In this document: one piece after another, positions 8,365-16,320 of the stretch
Position numbering within the stretch: position 1 is the stretch's first letter
How the letters are laid out: the number at the start of each line of letters is the position of its first letter
From: Emticicia sp. 21SJ11W-3
Lineage (GTDB): Bacteria; Bacteroidota; Bacteroidia; Cytophagales; Spirosomataceae
Length of the DNA: 64,000 nt
Direction: 5' to 3'
NCBI RefSeq assembly: GCF_024138715.1
Contig: NZ_CP092074.1
Coordinates: forward strand, 5,022,001-5,086,000
The notes under the pieces: model-generated
What the model was told of the DNA's origin: nothing
What the model saw: the letters and a program-made list of their open reading frames with translations, nothing else
Database searches by the model: none
Translations under genes and position numbers: made by a program

Positions 8365-10131
8365 ATGAGTAACCCTATTAACCGTGTATTTGAATTACTA
8401 ACCGAATCTATTGCCCTTCATAATAAACCCGATGTTTTTGCATCAAAAATAAACGGAGAATGGGTAAAAGTTCCGGCTACTGACTTTATTGAAAGTGTTA
8501 ACAGTTTCAGCTACGGTTTGTTGAAACTGGGGGTAAAAAAAGGTGATAAAATTGCTGTTATTTCAGAGAGCCGCCCGGAATGGAACATCATAGATTTTGG
8601 CATGCAACAGGTAGGCGCTGTTAATGTGCCTCTCTACCCAAATATTACTGTAGAAGATTACAGGTACATTTTTCAGGATGCAGGTGTCTCTTATGTTTTT
8701 ACCGGAGACCAGACCCTATACGAAAGGGCAAAAGAGGCAGCCAGAGAACTAGCCTCGGTGAAAACTATTTTCACTTTTGATAAAATTAGTGGAGCCAGAC
8801 ACTGGAAGGAGGTAGCAGAGAACGAAACGCCTGAAAACAAATCAGCAATAGAAGAAATAAAAAAATCAATCAGAACAGATGATTTACTGACCCTCATTTA
8901 TACATCAGGCACAACCGGCAGGCCTAAAGGCGTAATGCTGTCGCATCAAAACCTGATCAGTAACTTTGAAGCCTGCAAAAACTATTTCCCGATTGACCCA
9001 TCCTGCAAAGCTTTAAGTTTTCTGCCATTAAACCACGTGTATGAGCGCATGGTGCTGTATCTGTATATGCGTACGGGTACTTCTATTTATTATGCCCAGA
9101 ACATGAACACGATTGCCGAAGACCTGAAAGACGTGCAACCACAGATTTTTACCACAGTACCCCGCCTGCTTGAAAAAGTTTACGATAAAATAGTGGCCAA
9201 AGGTTATGAATTAAGCGGTTTAAAACGCCGTATTTTCTTCCGGGCACTTGAACTGGGCCTGCAATATGACCCCAACGTAAATGCCGGCTGGTGGTATAAC
9301 GTACAGCTAAAACTGATGCAGAAACTCGTATTCAGCAAATGGCAGGAGGCGCTGGGTGGTAACATCAGGCTGGTATGCTCAGGAGCAGCCGCTTTGCAGC
9401 CACGTCTGGCAAGGGTTTTCTGGGCGGCGGGTATTCCGGTTTCTGAAGGATATGGCATGACGGAAGCATCGCCGGTAATAGCTACCAACAGAACCCAACC
9501 ACTTGATTTGCGGATTGGAACCGTTGGACCGATTATTGATGGCGGAACAGTAAAGATAGCAGACGACGGAGAAATTCTTTTTAAAGGCCCCAACGTAATG
9601 CTGGGGTACTACAACCTGCCCGAACTAACCAATGAAGCCATAGATGCTGACGGCTGGTTGCACACCGGCGATATTGGCAAACTGGAAGAAGGACGTTACC
9701 TGAAAATAACAGACCGCAAGAAAGAGATTTTCAAGACATCGGGTGGTAAATATGTAGCTCCGCAGGTTTTAGAAAACAAAATAAAGGAGTCTGTTTATGT
9801 TGAGCAAATTATAGTGGTGGGCGAAGGAGAGAAGTTTCCTTCTGCATTGATAGTGCCTGAATTTACCGCCCTGAAAGAGTGGTGCGCAGCTCATGGCATA
9901 TTATATACCACTGATGCCGAAATGGCCAAAAAGCCTGAGGTACATAAACTGATTCTGGATGAGGTGCATCGTTTCAACAAAGAATTTGCCCCTTACGAGC
10001 AAGTAAAGAAAATTGAACTTTTACCCAAAGCATGGACCATAGAGGACGGTGAAATAACCCCTACCCTTAAGCCGAAACGAAAAGTGATTACCCAGAAATA
10101 CAAAGATTTAATTGAGGGCATGTACCTGTAA
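8365..10131 (+). CDS. Long-chain acyl-CoA synthetase (AMP-forming)
   Basis: A 588-residue ANL-superfamily enzyme that activates fatty acids to acyl-CoA through an acyl-adenylate. The P-loop-like AMP motif YTSGTTGRPKGVML lies at about 178-191. The SEGYGMTEASP block marks the adenine pocket, and GWLHTGDIG followed by ITDRKKEIFKTSGGKYVAP holds the hinge and the C-terminal catalytic domain. This form groups with the FadD15/ACSL-like eukaryotic-type branch. It lacks any signal peptide and is cytoplasmic or membrane-associated. No other fatty acid degradation gene is adjacent, so a role in recycling or phospholipid synthesis cannot be separated from beta-oxidation. The 197 bp that follow hold nothing I recognise. 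Confidence 0.93.
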   Translation: MSNPINRVFELLTESIALHNKPDVFASKINGEWVKVPATDFIESVNSFSYGLLKLGVKKGDKIAVISESRPEWNIIDFGMQQVGAVNVPLYPNITVEDYRYIFQDAGVSYVFTGDQTLYERAKEAARELASVKTIFTFDKISGARHWKEVAENETPENKSAIEEIKKSIRTDDLLTLIYTSGTTGRPKGVMLSHQNLISNFEACKNYFPIDPSCKALSFLPLNHVYERMVLYLYMRTGTSIYYAQNMNTIAEDLKDVQPQIFTTVPRLLEKVYDKIVAKGYELSGLKRRIFFRALELGLQYDPNVNAGWWYNVQLKLMQKLVFSKWQEALGGNIRLVCSGAAALQPRLARVFWAAGIPVSEGYGMTEASPVIATNRTQPLDLRIGTVGPIIDGGTVKIADDGEILFKGPNVMLGYYNLPELTNEAIDADGWLHTGDIGKLEEGRYLKITDRKKEIFKTSGGKYVAPQVLENKIKESVYVEQIIVVGEGEKFPSALIVPEFTALKEWCAAHGILYTTDAEMAKKPEVHKLILDEVHRFNKEFAPYEQVKKIELLPKAWTIEDGEITPTLKPKRKVITQKYKDLIEGMYL

Positions 10132-10328
10132 GAACCCGCCAAGCCCGGAGGTAAAAAATGAGGTGCCGGTTATAAATATATGTTTGGGTTTTCGTTGTAC
10201 AATTATACGTAGACCTTTTAGCCATTAATATACCGGAATGGGGTAAATAGTTTTACCCACTCAGGTAATTTGAAACCTGTCTAATCATTTTCTTGTTATC
10301 AGAAAAATAAAGAAATCGAGCCTTATTT

Positions 10329-11873
10329 ATGCCTTTGCAGACCTTAGACTTGAAAGCCGTTGGCGCTTTCCCGAAATTGTTTTTAGATTATATCACAAAA
10401 AACGAGACGCTTACTTCTTTCTATAATCAATATCCTGACATTGAAGGATTCAGAAAAGCTATTCAATCAAGGGCTTTCACGCAGGAAAAACGCCAGACCC
10501 TGGTATCGGTTCTGGAAAAACAATATGCCAATCTTGATTCAAAACCCGATTTCTCTTTATTATTAGATGATAAAACCTTTACTGTAACCACCGGCCACCA
10601 GCTGAATATCTTTACAGGTCCGCTTTATGTTATTTACAAGATTGTAACCATCATTAACCTGGCTAAACAATTAAAAGACGCATTTCCAGACTATAATTTT
10701 GTACCTGTTTACTGGATGGCCAGTGAAGACCACGATTTCGACGAGATTTCGGTTTTCAACCTGTTCGGTAAAAACTATAAGTGGGAAACCACCCAGAAAG
10801 GAGCCGTAGGACGCATGAATCCTAAGGAGCTGCGCGCCATTTGTGACCAGATACCCGAACGGGTAGAGTTTTTTCAGAATGCCTATCTGAACCATGACAC
10901 ACTGGCCAATGCGGTACGATGTTACATGAGCCATCTGTTTCAAGACCAGGGCCTGATATGCCTTGATGCCGACTCGGCAGATTTGAAAGCCCTCTTCGCC
11001 CCGGTTATGAAAGACGACATTCTTCAGCATTCAGCCAGCCATATAGTAAAAAGCACTTCTGATCAACTACAGGCACTTGGCTACCACACACAAATTACCC
11101 CTCGCGAAATTAACTTCTTTTATCTGGAAGACAGCACAAGAGAACGCATTGTAAAAGAAGACAACCAATATAAAGTACTACATACAGACACTAGTTTTTC
11201 AGAAGCCGAGATAATACAGCTAATTGAAGCTAATCCGGAGAGATTCAGCCCGAATGTGGTGCTTCGGCCTCTCTATCAGGAGACCATCCTGCCTAATCTT
11301 GCTTATATTGGCGGGCCATCAGAAGTACCTTACTGGCTACAACTGAAAGGTGTGTTTGACCATTATCAGGAATCGTTTCCGTTGCTGATGCCCCGTAACT
11401 TTGCTTTAGTAGTGAACGAGGCCAGCCGAAAAAAAATAGACAAACTGGGTATTACCACCGAAGAACTGTTTGCTGATGAAGTTACGCTCAGAAAAAGCTT
11501 TGTAGAAAAAAACTCGAGGAAATCGCTGAGTCTGGCTTTTGAAATTGATGAAATAAATGACATTTTTGAAAGGATTCTGAAAAAGGCCACAATCATTGAA
11601 GCAACCATGAAAGGCCCCGTTGAAGGCGTTAAGGCCAAGAGCATCAATGCGCTGGAACACCTGGAAAAACGTATTAAACGCGCCGAAGAACGTAACCAGG
11701 AAAGCTCGGTGAGCCAGTTGCTGGCTCTTAAAGAAAGGCTCTTCCCGGGTGGTGGGCTACAGGAAAGAAAAGAGAATTTCCTGAATTTTTACCTGAACGA
11801 CCACCAGTTTATTCAAAAACTGCTTGATTCGCTGGCTCCGCTGGATTATAAATTTAATATTATTGAAATTTGA
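10329..11873 (+). CDS. bshC: Bacillithiol biosynthesis cysteine-adding enzyme BshC
   Basis: BshC adds cysteine to glucosaminyl-malate in the last step of bacillithiol synthesis, so this organism probably uses bacillithiol as its low-molecular-weight thiol. The family hallmarks are clear: TGHQLNIFTGPLYVIYK at about 94-110, the VPVYWMASEDHDFDEI block at about 125-140, GGPSEVPYWLQLK in the middle and a long C-terminal coiled coil (about 395-460). Length 514 residues is close to the family norm. BshA and BshB are not in the window. Catalysis by BshC is genetically supported in Firmicutes; activity here is inferred by homology. Confidence 0.93.
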   Translation: MPLQTLDLKAVGAFPKLFLDYITKNETLTSFYNQYPDIEGFRKAIQSRAFTQEKRQTLVSVLEKQYANLDSKPDFSLLLDDKTFTVTTGHQLNIFTGPLYVIYKIVTIINLAKQLKDAFPDYNFVPVYWMASEDHDFDEISVFNLFGKNYKWETTQKGAVGRMNPKELRAICDQIPERVEFFQNAYLNHDTLANAVRCYMSHLFQDQGLICLDADSADLKALFAPVMKDDILQHSASHIVKSTSDQLQALGYHTQITPREINFFYLEDSTRERIVKEDNQYKVLHTDTSFSEAEIIQLIEANPERFSPNVVLRPLYQETILPNLAYIGGPSEVPYWLQLKGVFDHYQESFPLLMPRNFALVVNEASRKKIDKLGITTEELFADEVTLRKSFVEKNSRKSLSLAFEIDEINDIFERILKKATIIEATMKGPVEGVKAKSINALEHLEKRIKRAEERNQESSVSQLLALKERLFPGGGLQERKENFLNFYLNDHQFIQKLLDSLAPLDYKFNIIEI

Positions 11874-11894
11874 TTGAACTGTAGATAATTACCT

Positions 11895-11924
11895 AAAGGC
11901 TGTTTCTGTTGAGGCAGCCTTTTG
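11895..11924 (+). terminator. Intrinsic terminator after bshC
   Basis: AAAGGCTG (11895-11902) pairs with CAGCCTTT (11915-11922), followed by TTG, 21 bp past the bshC stop. Confidence 0.7.
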
Positions 11925-11988
11925 TATTGAAGCCGAATAAATTTTATATCTTCCGTTTATGTAAAAAATTGATAAGAATTTGCTTTAC

Positions 11989-12001
11989 TGAACACCGTTC
12001 A
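11989..12001. promoter_or_regulatory. TetR operator at the regulator's own promoter
   Basis: TGAACACCGTTCA is a perfect palindrome with 5-bp arms, 36 bp before the tetR ATG. It lies between a TTTG (-33-like) and a TTTATTTG (-7-like) box about 20 bp apart, a classic repressor position. Eleven of 13 bases recur upstream of the efflux operon at 13170-13182. Confidence 0.55.
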
Positions 12002-12037
12002 TTTTATTTGCATTGTTAATTAAAATACCTGAGCCAG

Positions 12038-12655
12038 ATGGGGATAGCCGAAAGAAAAGAAAGAGAGAAACATGAAATGAAGCGCCTGATTATGGATGCC
12101 GCTCGGAGGTTGTTTATTGAGCAGGGTTTTGAAAAAACAAGTATCCGGAATATTGCAGATGCCATAGAATACAGCCCCGGGACAATCTATCTTTATTACA
12201 AAGACAAAAGTGAATTGCTGTTTGATTTACATCATGAGTCGTTCCAGAAACTAATTGAACAGTTTCAAAGAGTACTTAATATACGAGACCCGTTTGAAAG
12301 ATTAATCAACATGGGCAGGTATTATCTGGAATATGGCTTCGAGAATCCGGAACTATACGAGCTGATGTTTCTGATGGTGTCGCCGATTGAAACCATTGAG
12401 TGTCGGGAAGAAATATGGGTAGAAGGCAGAGCTGCCTTTGAAATGCTTCGGCAAATAGTAAAAGAATGCATTGAAGCCGGGTATTTTGAAGTAGATGACG
12501 TAGAGGGGACCTCATTAATGATCTGGGCAACCGTGCATGGGCTGGTAACTATTCACCTGAAAAAACGGTCGACCATGTTTGAAGAAACAGAGCGTATTCC
12601 ACGCCTGCAACATGCCTATGAGCGATTCGTTGAATTACTGAAACGTAAAATATAA
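12038..12655 (+). CDS. TetR/AcrR family transcriptional regulator
   Basis: A 205-residue one-component regulator. The N-terminal TetR helix-turn-helix spans about 15-60 (QGFEKTSIRNIADAIEYSPGTIYLYYKDKSELLF, typical of the family). The C-terminal helical ligand domain has no assignable ligand. It precedes the thioesterase by 35 bp and an RND efflux operon 0.5 kb further on. The palindrome at its own promoter reappears at the operon promoter, so autoregulation plus repression of the pump is the simplest reading. The inducer is unknown. Confidence 0.92.
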   Translation: MGIAERKEREKHEMKRLIMDAARRLFIEQGFEKTSIRNIADAIEYSPGTIYLYYKDKSELLFDLHHESFQKLIEQFQRVLNIRDPFERLINMGRYYLEYGFENPELYELMFLMVSPIETIECREEIWVEGRAAFEMLRQIVKECIEAGYFEVDDVEGTSLMIWATVHGLVTIHLKKRSTMFEETERIPRLQHAYERFVELLKRKI

Positions 12656-12690
12656 ACTGTTCTATCAATTTATTTAAACATGCATCGCCG

Positions 12691-13125
12691 ATGAGTCAGG
12701 TTCTTGAGTATTTCAAATCACATATTGGCAAACATGCCTCTGAACTAAGCCCCTCAGCACTGGGCAGATGGCTCAATGGAAAATTAATATCAATAGAAGA
12801 AGGGTCGGTAACGGTTGAATTTGTTGTAAGAGATGATATGACAAACCCGGCTAAAATTCTGCACGGCGGTACGGCTGCCGCCATGATGGACGAAATAATG
12901 GGCATGACCGTTTTTATGCTGGGCCGGGAAAACTTTTACACAACCGTAAACCTGAATGCCGACTATCTTTTACCTGCCAAAATAGGAGATACATTGCTGG
13001 TAAAGTCAAAGATTATCAGAGCAGGTAAAACTGTTATTAACATTGAATGCCAGATATTGAACACCGACCACAAAATAGTAGCCAAATGTAGCTCTAACAT
13101 GGTGGTAACAAGCGTAAAAATCTAA
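12691..13125 (+). CDS. PaaI-family hotdog thioesterase
   Basis: A 144-residue hotdog-fold acyl-CoA thioesterase of the PaaI/YdiI type. The catalytic helix signature ILHGGTAAAMMDEIMGM (about 54-70) carries the HGG turn and the acidic Asp of the family, followed by the beta strands TTVNLNADYLLPAKIGDTL. It probably cleaves an aromatic or short acyl-CoA in the cytoplasm. It lies 35 bp after the TetR gene and likely shares its transcript. A terminator separates it from the efflux operon. Confidence 0.88.
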   Translation: MSQVLEYFKSHIGKHASELSPSALGRWLNGKLISIEEGSVTVEFVVRDDMTNPAKILHGGTAAAMMDEIMGMTVFMLGRENFYTTVNLNADYLLPAKIGDTLLVKSKIIRAGKTVINIECQILNTDHKIVAKCSSNMVVTSVKI

Positions 13126-13133
13126 AAATAAGG

Positions 13134-13151
13134 CCCGTCTTACACGACGGG
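13134..13151 (+). terminator. Short intrinsic terminator after the thioesterase gene
   Basis: CCCGTC (13134-13139) and GACGGG (13146-13151) form a GC-rich 6-bp stem followed by TTTATTTG, 8 bp past the stop. Confidence 0.6.
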
Positions 13152-13169
13152 TTTATTTGAGCCTATAAC

Positions 13170-13182
13170 TTAACACTGTTCA
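13170..13182. promoter_or_regulatory. TetR operator-like site at the efflux operon
   Basis: TTAACACTGTTCA matches 11 of 13 positions of the palindrome at 11989-12001 and lies 25 bp before the TolC-family start. The flanking context (CATT followed by an AT-rich box ending in TTG) is also shared. Confidence 0.5.
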
Positions 13183-13207
13183 TTAATTGAAAAAGCGTCA
13201 GTGAGAC

Positions 13208-14554
13208 ATGAAAAAATTCATTTTGATTGCCATTCTATGCCCTTTTGTGGCCACAGGGCAAATTACTTCTCCGGTTTTGGAATCCTACATTCAGGAAGGA
13301 CTGAAAAATAATCTGGCTTTAAGACAGGAAACCCTTGAAATTGAGAAAGCACAGGAGAACGTAAAACAGGCCAAGGCTAATTTTTCGCCAAAAATTACTT
13401 TTGCGCCTAATTATACCCTGGCAGCAGGAGGCCGACGTTTAGCGTTTCCCGTTGGCGACTTGCTGAACCCCGTTTACTCTACACTGAACAGACTGACCAA
13501 CTCTAACAGTTTTCCGCAGATAGAAAATGTGAATGAGCAATTGGCTCCGAACAATTTTCATGATACCAAATTTACTTTTCAGTATCCGGTTTACAATACC
13601 GACATCCGTTATAATCTGCTCATTCAGCGCGACTTGCTGACAGCCCAGGAGGCCAGAAAGCGGATTATTGAAAACGAAGTACGTTACAATATCACTATCG
13701 CTTATCTGCAGTATCTGCAAACACTAGAGGCACAAAAGATATTTGAGGTGTCGCGCAAGGTGCTGAACGATTTTGTAAAACTGAATGAAAAACTGGTGAG
13801 TAATAATGTAGCTACCAAAGATGTAATTTATTCAGCAGAATACGAGGTAAGCAAAATTGACCAGCAGGTAGCCGCTATGGACAAAAACCGTAATACAGCA
13901 AAAGCCTACCTTAATTTTCTGATGAACCGGGATTTCGGCACTGAAATTCAGGTTGACAGCATTTTTCTTGACACCGACACCCGGAAAGACATTGAGGCCG
14001 CCCGCGAACAATCAATAATGAACCGCCAGGAAATCAGCCAGTTAAAAGCCAACATTCAGGCCACTGAATCTGCCATTAAACTGCAGCAAATGAACGCATT
14101 TCGGCCACAGGTTTTTGTGGGTGGCAGCACCGGCTTCCAGGGCAGGGGGTACACCTTTAAAGACCAGGCCTACGCCATAGGGCAAATTGGGCTAAACTGG
14201 GATGTTTTTCATGGTTACGAGAAAAAATCCAAAATTCAACAGGCTAAAATTCAGAAGAATTTATTGGAAACCAAACTTGACGAAGTGCAGAAGCAGATTC
14301 AATTGCAGGTGTCGCAGGCTTATTTTGAGTGGGAAGCCGCCCGGAAAACCCTGCCAACCGCTAAAGACGGCACTATAAAAGCCGACAAATACTTTAAGGT
14401 GGTAGACAGCAGGTATCGCAATGGTCAGGCTATTTTAATAGAATACCTACGGGCACAAAACGAGGTAATTACGGCGCGGTTACAAGAATCTCTTGCCAAA
14501 TATGACATACTACTAAAAAAAGCCATGCTTGATAAAGTTGGGGCTGTCAGATAA
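13208..14554 (+). CDS. TolC-family outer membrane efflux protein
   Basis: The outer membrane channel of a tripartite efflux pump. A signal peptide (MKKFILIAILCPFVATGQ) precedes about 430 residues with the two outer-membrane-efflux repeats. Each has long coiled-coil helices (for example about 25-60 and 180-215, then 255-290 and 330-430). The sequence EVVKQAKANFSPKI-like near the first helix, here NVKQAKANFSPKITFAP, is characteristic of the family. It is the first gene of an operon with a flavodoxin-fold protein, adaptor and RND pump (13 bp, 11 bp and 113 bp gaps). The TetR-type site sits directly upstream. Confidence 0.92.
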   Translation: MKKFILIAILCPFVATGQITSPVLESYIQEGLKNNLALRQETLEIEKAQENVKQAKANFSPKITFAPNYTLAAGGRRLAFPVGDLLNPVYSTLNRLTNSNSFPQIENVNEQLAPNNFHDTKFTFQYPVYNTDIRYNLLIQRDLLTAQEARKRIIENEVRYNITIAYLQYLQTLEAQKIFEVSRKVLNDFVKLNEKLVSNNVATKDVIYSAEYEVSKIDQQVAAMDKNRNTAKAYLNFLMNRDFGTEIQVDSIFLDTDTRKDIEAAREQSIMNRQEISQLKANIQATESAIKLQQMNAFRPQVFVGGSTGFQGRGYTFKDQAYAIGQIGLNWDVFHGYEKKSKIQQAKIQKNLLETKLDEVQKQIQLQVSQAYFEWEAARKTLPTAKDGTIKADKYFKVVDSRYRNGQAILIEYLRAQNEVITARLQESLAKYDILLKKAMLDKVGAVR

Positions 14555-14567
14555 TCTCTTAACAAAG

Positions 14568-15146
14568 ATGAAAAAAGTACTACTGATACAAGGGCATCCT
14601 GATAGCGAGAGTTTCAATTTCGCTTTGTTTGATGCTTACAAGAAGGGCCTGACCGCATCTGGCGCCGAAATAAAAGAAATAATTATAGCCGATTTGAAAT
14701 TTGACCCTATTCTGCGCTATGGCTACCGAAAACGAATGGAACTGGAGCCGGATTTACTGGAGTCGGTTGAAAAAATAAAATGGGCCGACCACCTCGTGTT
14801 TTTCTATCCGGTATGGTGGGGGTCATTTCCTGCCCTACTGAAAGGTTTTCTCGACAGGGTTTTTCTGCCGGGCATTGTGTTTGCCAAACGCGATAATTCA
14901 CTGTGGTGGGATAAACTGCTGGTAGGTAAAACCGCACACATCATCAGTACACTCGACCAGCCGGCATGGTATTACTGGCTTGTAAACGGCCGACCCACCT
15001 ATTACGCTATGAAACGCATGACATTAGAATTCTGCGGCATAAAACCAGTACGTACCACCACCATCGGGCCTTTAAGATTGTCAAGTGATGAGTACAGGAA
15101 AAAGTGGCTCAAAAAAATAGAAAAATCAGGCTTTAATCAGAAATAA
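14568..15146 (+). CDS. Flavodoxin-fold NAD(P)H oxidoreductase (quinone reductase type)
   Basis: A 192-residue protein of the NQO/KefF/MdaB flavodoxin-like fold. MKKVLLIQGHPDSESFN at the N-terminus is the FMN/FAD phosphate-binding loop, FFYPVWWGSFPALLKGFLDRVF (about 80-100) is the flavin-binding core, and GIKPVRTTTIG precedes the C-terminal helix. It probably reduces quinones or quinone-like compounds with two electrons. The ATG at 14568 is preferred over an in-frame TTG at 14529, which lies inside the TolC-family gene. Its place between TolC and adaptor genes suggests that the pump substrate, or its inducer, is redox-active; that is inference. Confidence 0.87.
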   Translation: MKKVLLIQGHPDSESFNFALFDAYKKGLTASGAEIKEIIIADLKFDPILRYGYRKRMELEPDLLESVEKIKWADHLVFFYPVWWGSFPALLKGFLDRVFLPGIVFAKRDNSLWWDKLLVGKTAHIISTLDQPAWYYWLVNGRPTYYAMKRMTLEFCGIKPVRTTTIGPLRLSSDEYRKKWLKKIEKSGFNQK

Positions 15147-15157
15147 ACAGACCTTAT

Positions 15158-16207
15158 ATGAAAACGAAATTTTTTCCGCTCATTTATGCATTCTTATTTC
15201 TTGTACTGGTAAGCTGCAGCAAGAAAAAAGAAACTGCCCAGCAGGAAGCCGAAGAGGTATTGCCGGTTGAAGTACAGAATGCTAGTATTAAAACACTTAG
15301 CGAACCTATTGTTGCCAGCGGTGTATTAGCGTCTAAATCAGAAATGAAACTGGCCTTTAAAACCGGAGGCATGATAAAAAAAGTGTACGTAAACGAAGGG
15401 CAATACGTGAAAGAAGGCCAGCTGCTGGCCGAACTTGACCTATCGGAAATAGATGCACAGGTAAAACAGGCAAGGCTGGGTCTTGAAAAATCTGAACGTG
15501 ACCTGGAACGCGCAAAGAAACTCTATGCAGACGAAGCCACCACCCTTACCAATGTGCAGGATGCTACTACCGGCTATGATGTTGCCAGACAAAGCGTACA
15601 GGTAGCAGAATTTAACCAGAGGCTATCAAAGATTTATGCACCTGCCAGCGGCCGCATTTTAAGAAAAATAGCTGAACAGGGCGAATTAATTACACCGTTT
15701 GCTCCGGTATTTATACTTGGTACGGGCGAGTCTGCTTATATCGTTAACGTGGGTCTGGCAGACAAAGATGTGATAAAAGTAAAAACAGGTGATGCGGCCA
15801 CTGTGTATCTGGATGCTTACCCGAACGAACCTTTCAGCGCCCGCATCACACAACTGGCGCAAACCGTTAACCCGGCCACCGGTACCTTTGAGGCTGAACT
15901 GCAGATACAACCCAACGGTAAAAAACTGATATCAGGTTTTGTGGCAAAAGCGGAGATATCGTCCGGACAAGGGCTGGTATCAGTAGCTGTACCCGTAGAG
16001 GCACTTGTTGAGGCCGACAAAACCAAAGCCTTTGTTTACGTGCTGAATGCCGATAACAAAAGTGTTAGCAAAAATGCGGTTAGCATTGGCGGTATCTTTG
16101 GCAGGTATGTGGCTATAACAGCCGGGTTGCCGGAAGGAACACCCGTAGTTACCAAAGGCTCCAATTTTCTGAGCGATAAAAGCAAAGTAAAAGTGGTGCA
16201 GAAGTAG
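15158..16207 (+). CDS. Efflux RND periplasmic adaptor lipoprotein
   Basis: The membrane fusion protein linking the RND pump to the outer membrane channel. A lipoprotein signal ends in LVSC (Cys about 21), which anchors it to the inner membrane. The order is a barrel-sandwich half (about 60-95, VYVNEGQYVKEGQLLAELD), a short coiled-coil hairpin (about 95-150), the second lipoyl half (YAPASGRILRKIAEQGELI), a beta barrel and a membrane-proximal domain. At 349 residues it is typical of the AcrA/HlyD-type family. It lies 11 bp after the oxidoreductase and 113 bp before the pump. Confidence 0.93.
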   Translation: MKTKFFPLIYAFLFLVLVSCSKKKETAQQEAEEVLPVEVQNASIKTLSEPIVASGVLASKSEMKLAFKTGGMIKKVYVNEGQYVKEGQLLAELDLSEIDAQVKQARLGLEKSERDLERAKKLYADEATTLTNVQDATTGYDVARQSVQVAEFNQRLSKIYAPASGRILRKIAEQGELITPFAPVFILGTGESAYIVNVGLADKDVIKVKTGDAATVYLDAYPNEPFSARITQLAQTVNPATGTFEAELQIQPNGKKLISGFVAKAEISSGQGLVSVAVPVEALVEADKTKAFVYVLNADNKSVSKNAVSIGGIFGRYVAITAGLPEGTPVVTKGSNFLSDKSKVKVVQK

Positions 16208-16320
16208 GTTATTCTGCCATTATCTGTCTACAGTAAATAGCCATTACGCACAAGCGTATCAACTGAATAGATTAGCCGCCGATATCTGTGGCTGTTTGTT
16301 ACACCTAATACATTATTCAA

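Noticed and set aside
14529-14567. TTG start for the flavodoxin-fold gene inside the TolC-family gene
   Set aside because: The residues before MKKVLLIQGHP are out of keeping with the family, and the ATG at 14568 fits.
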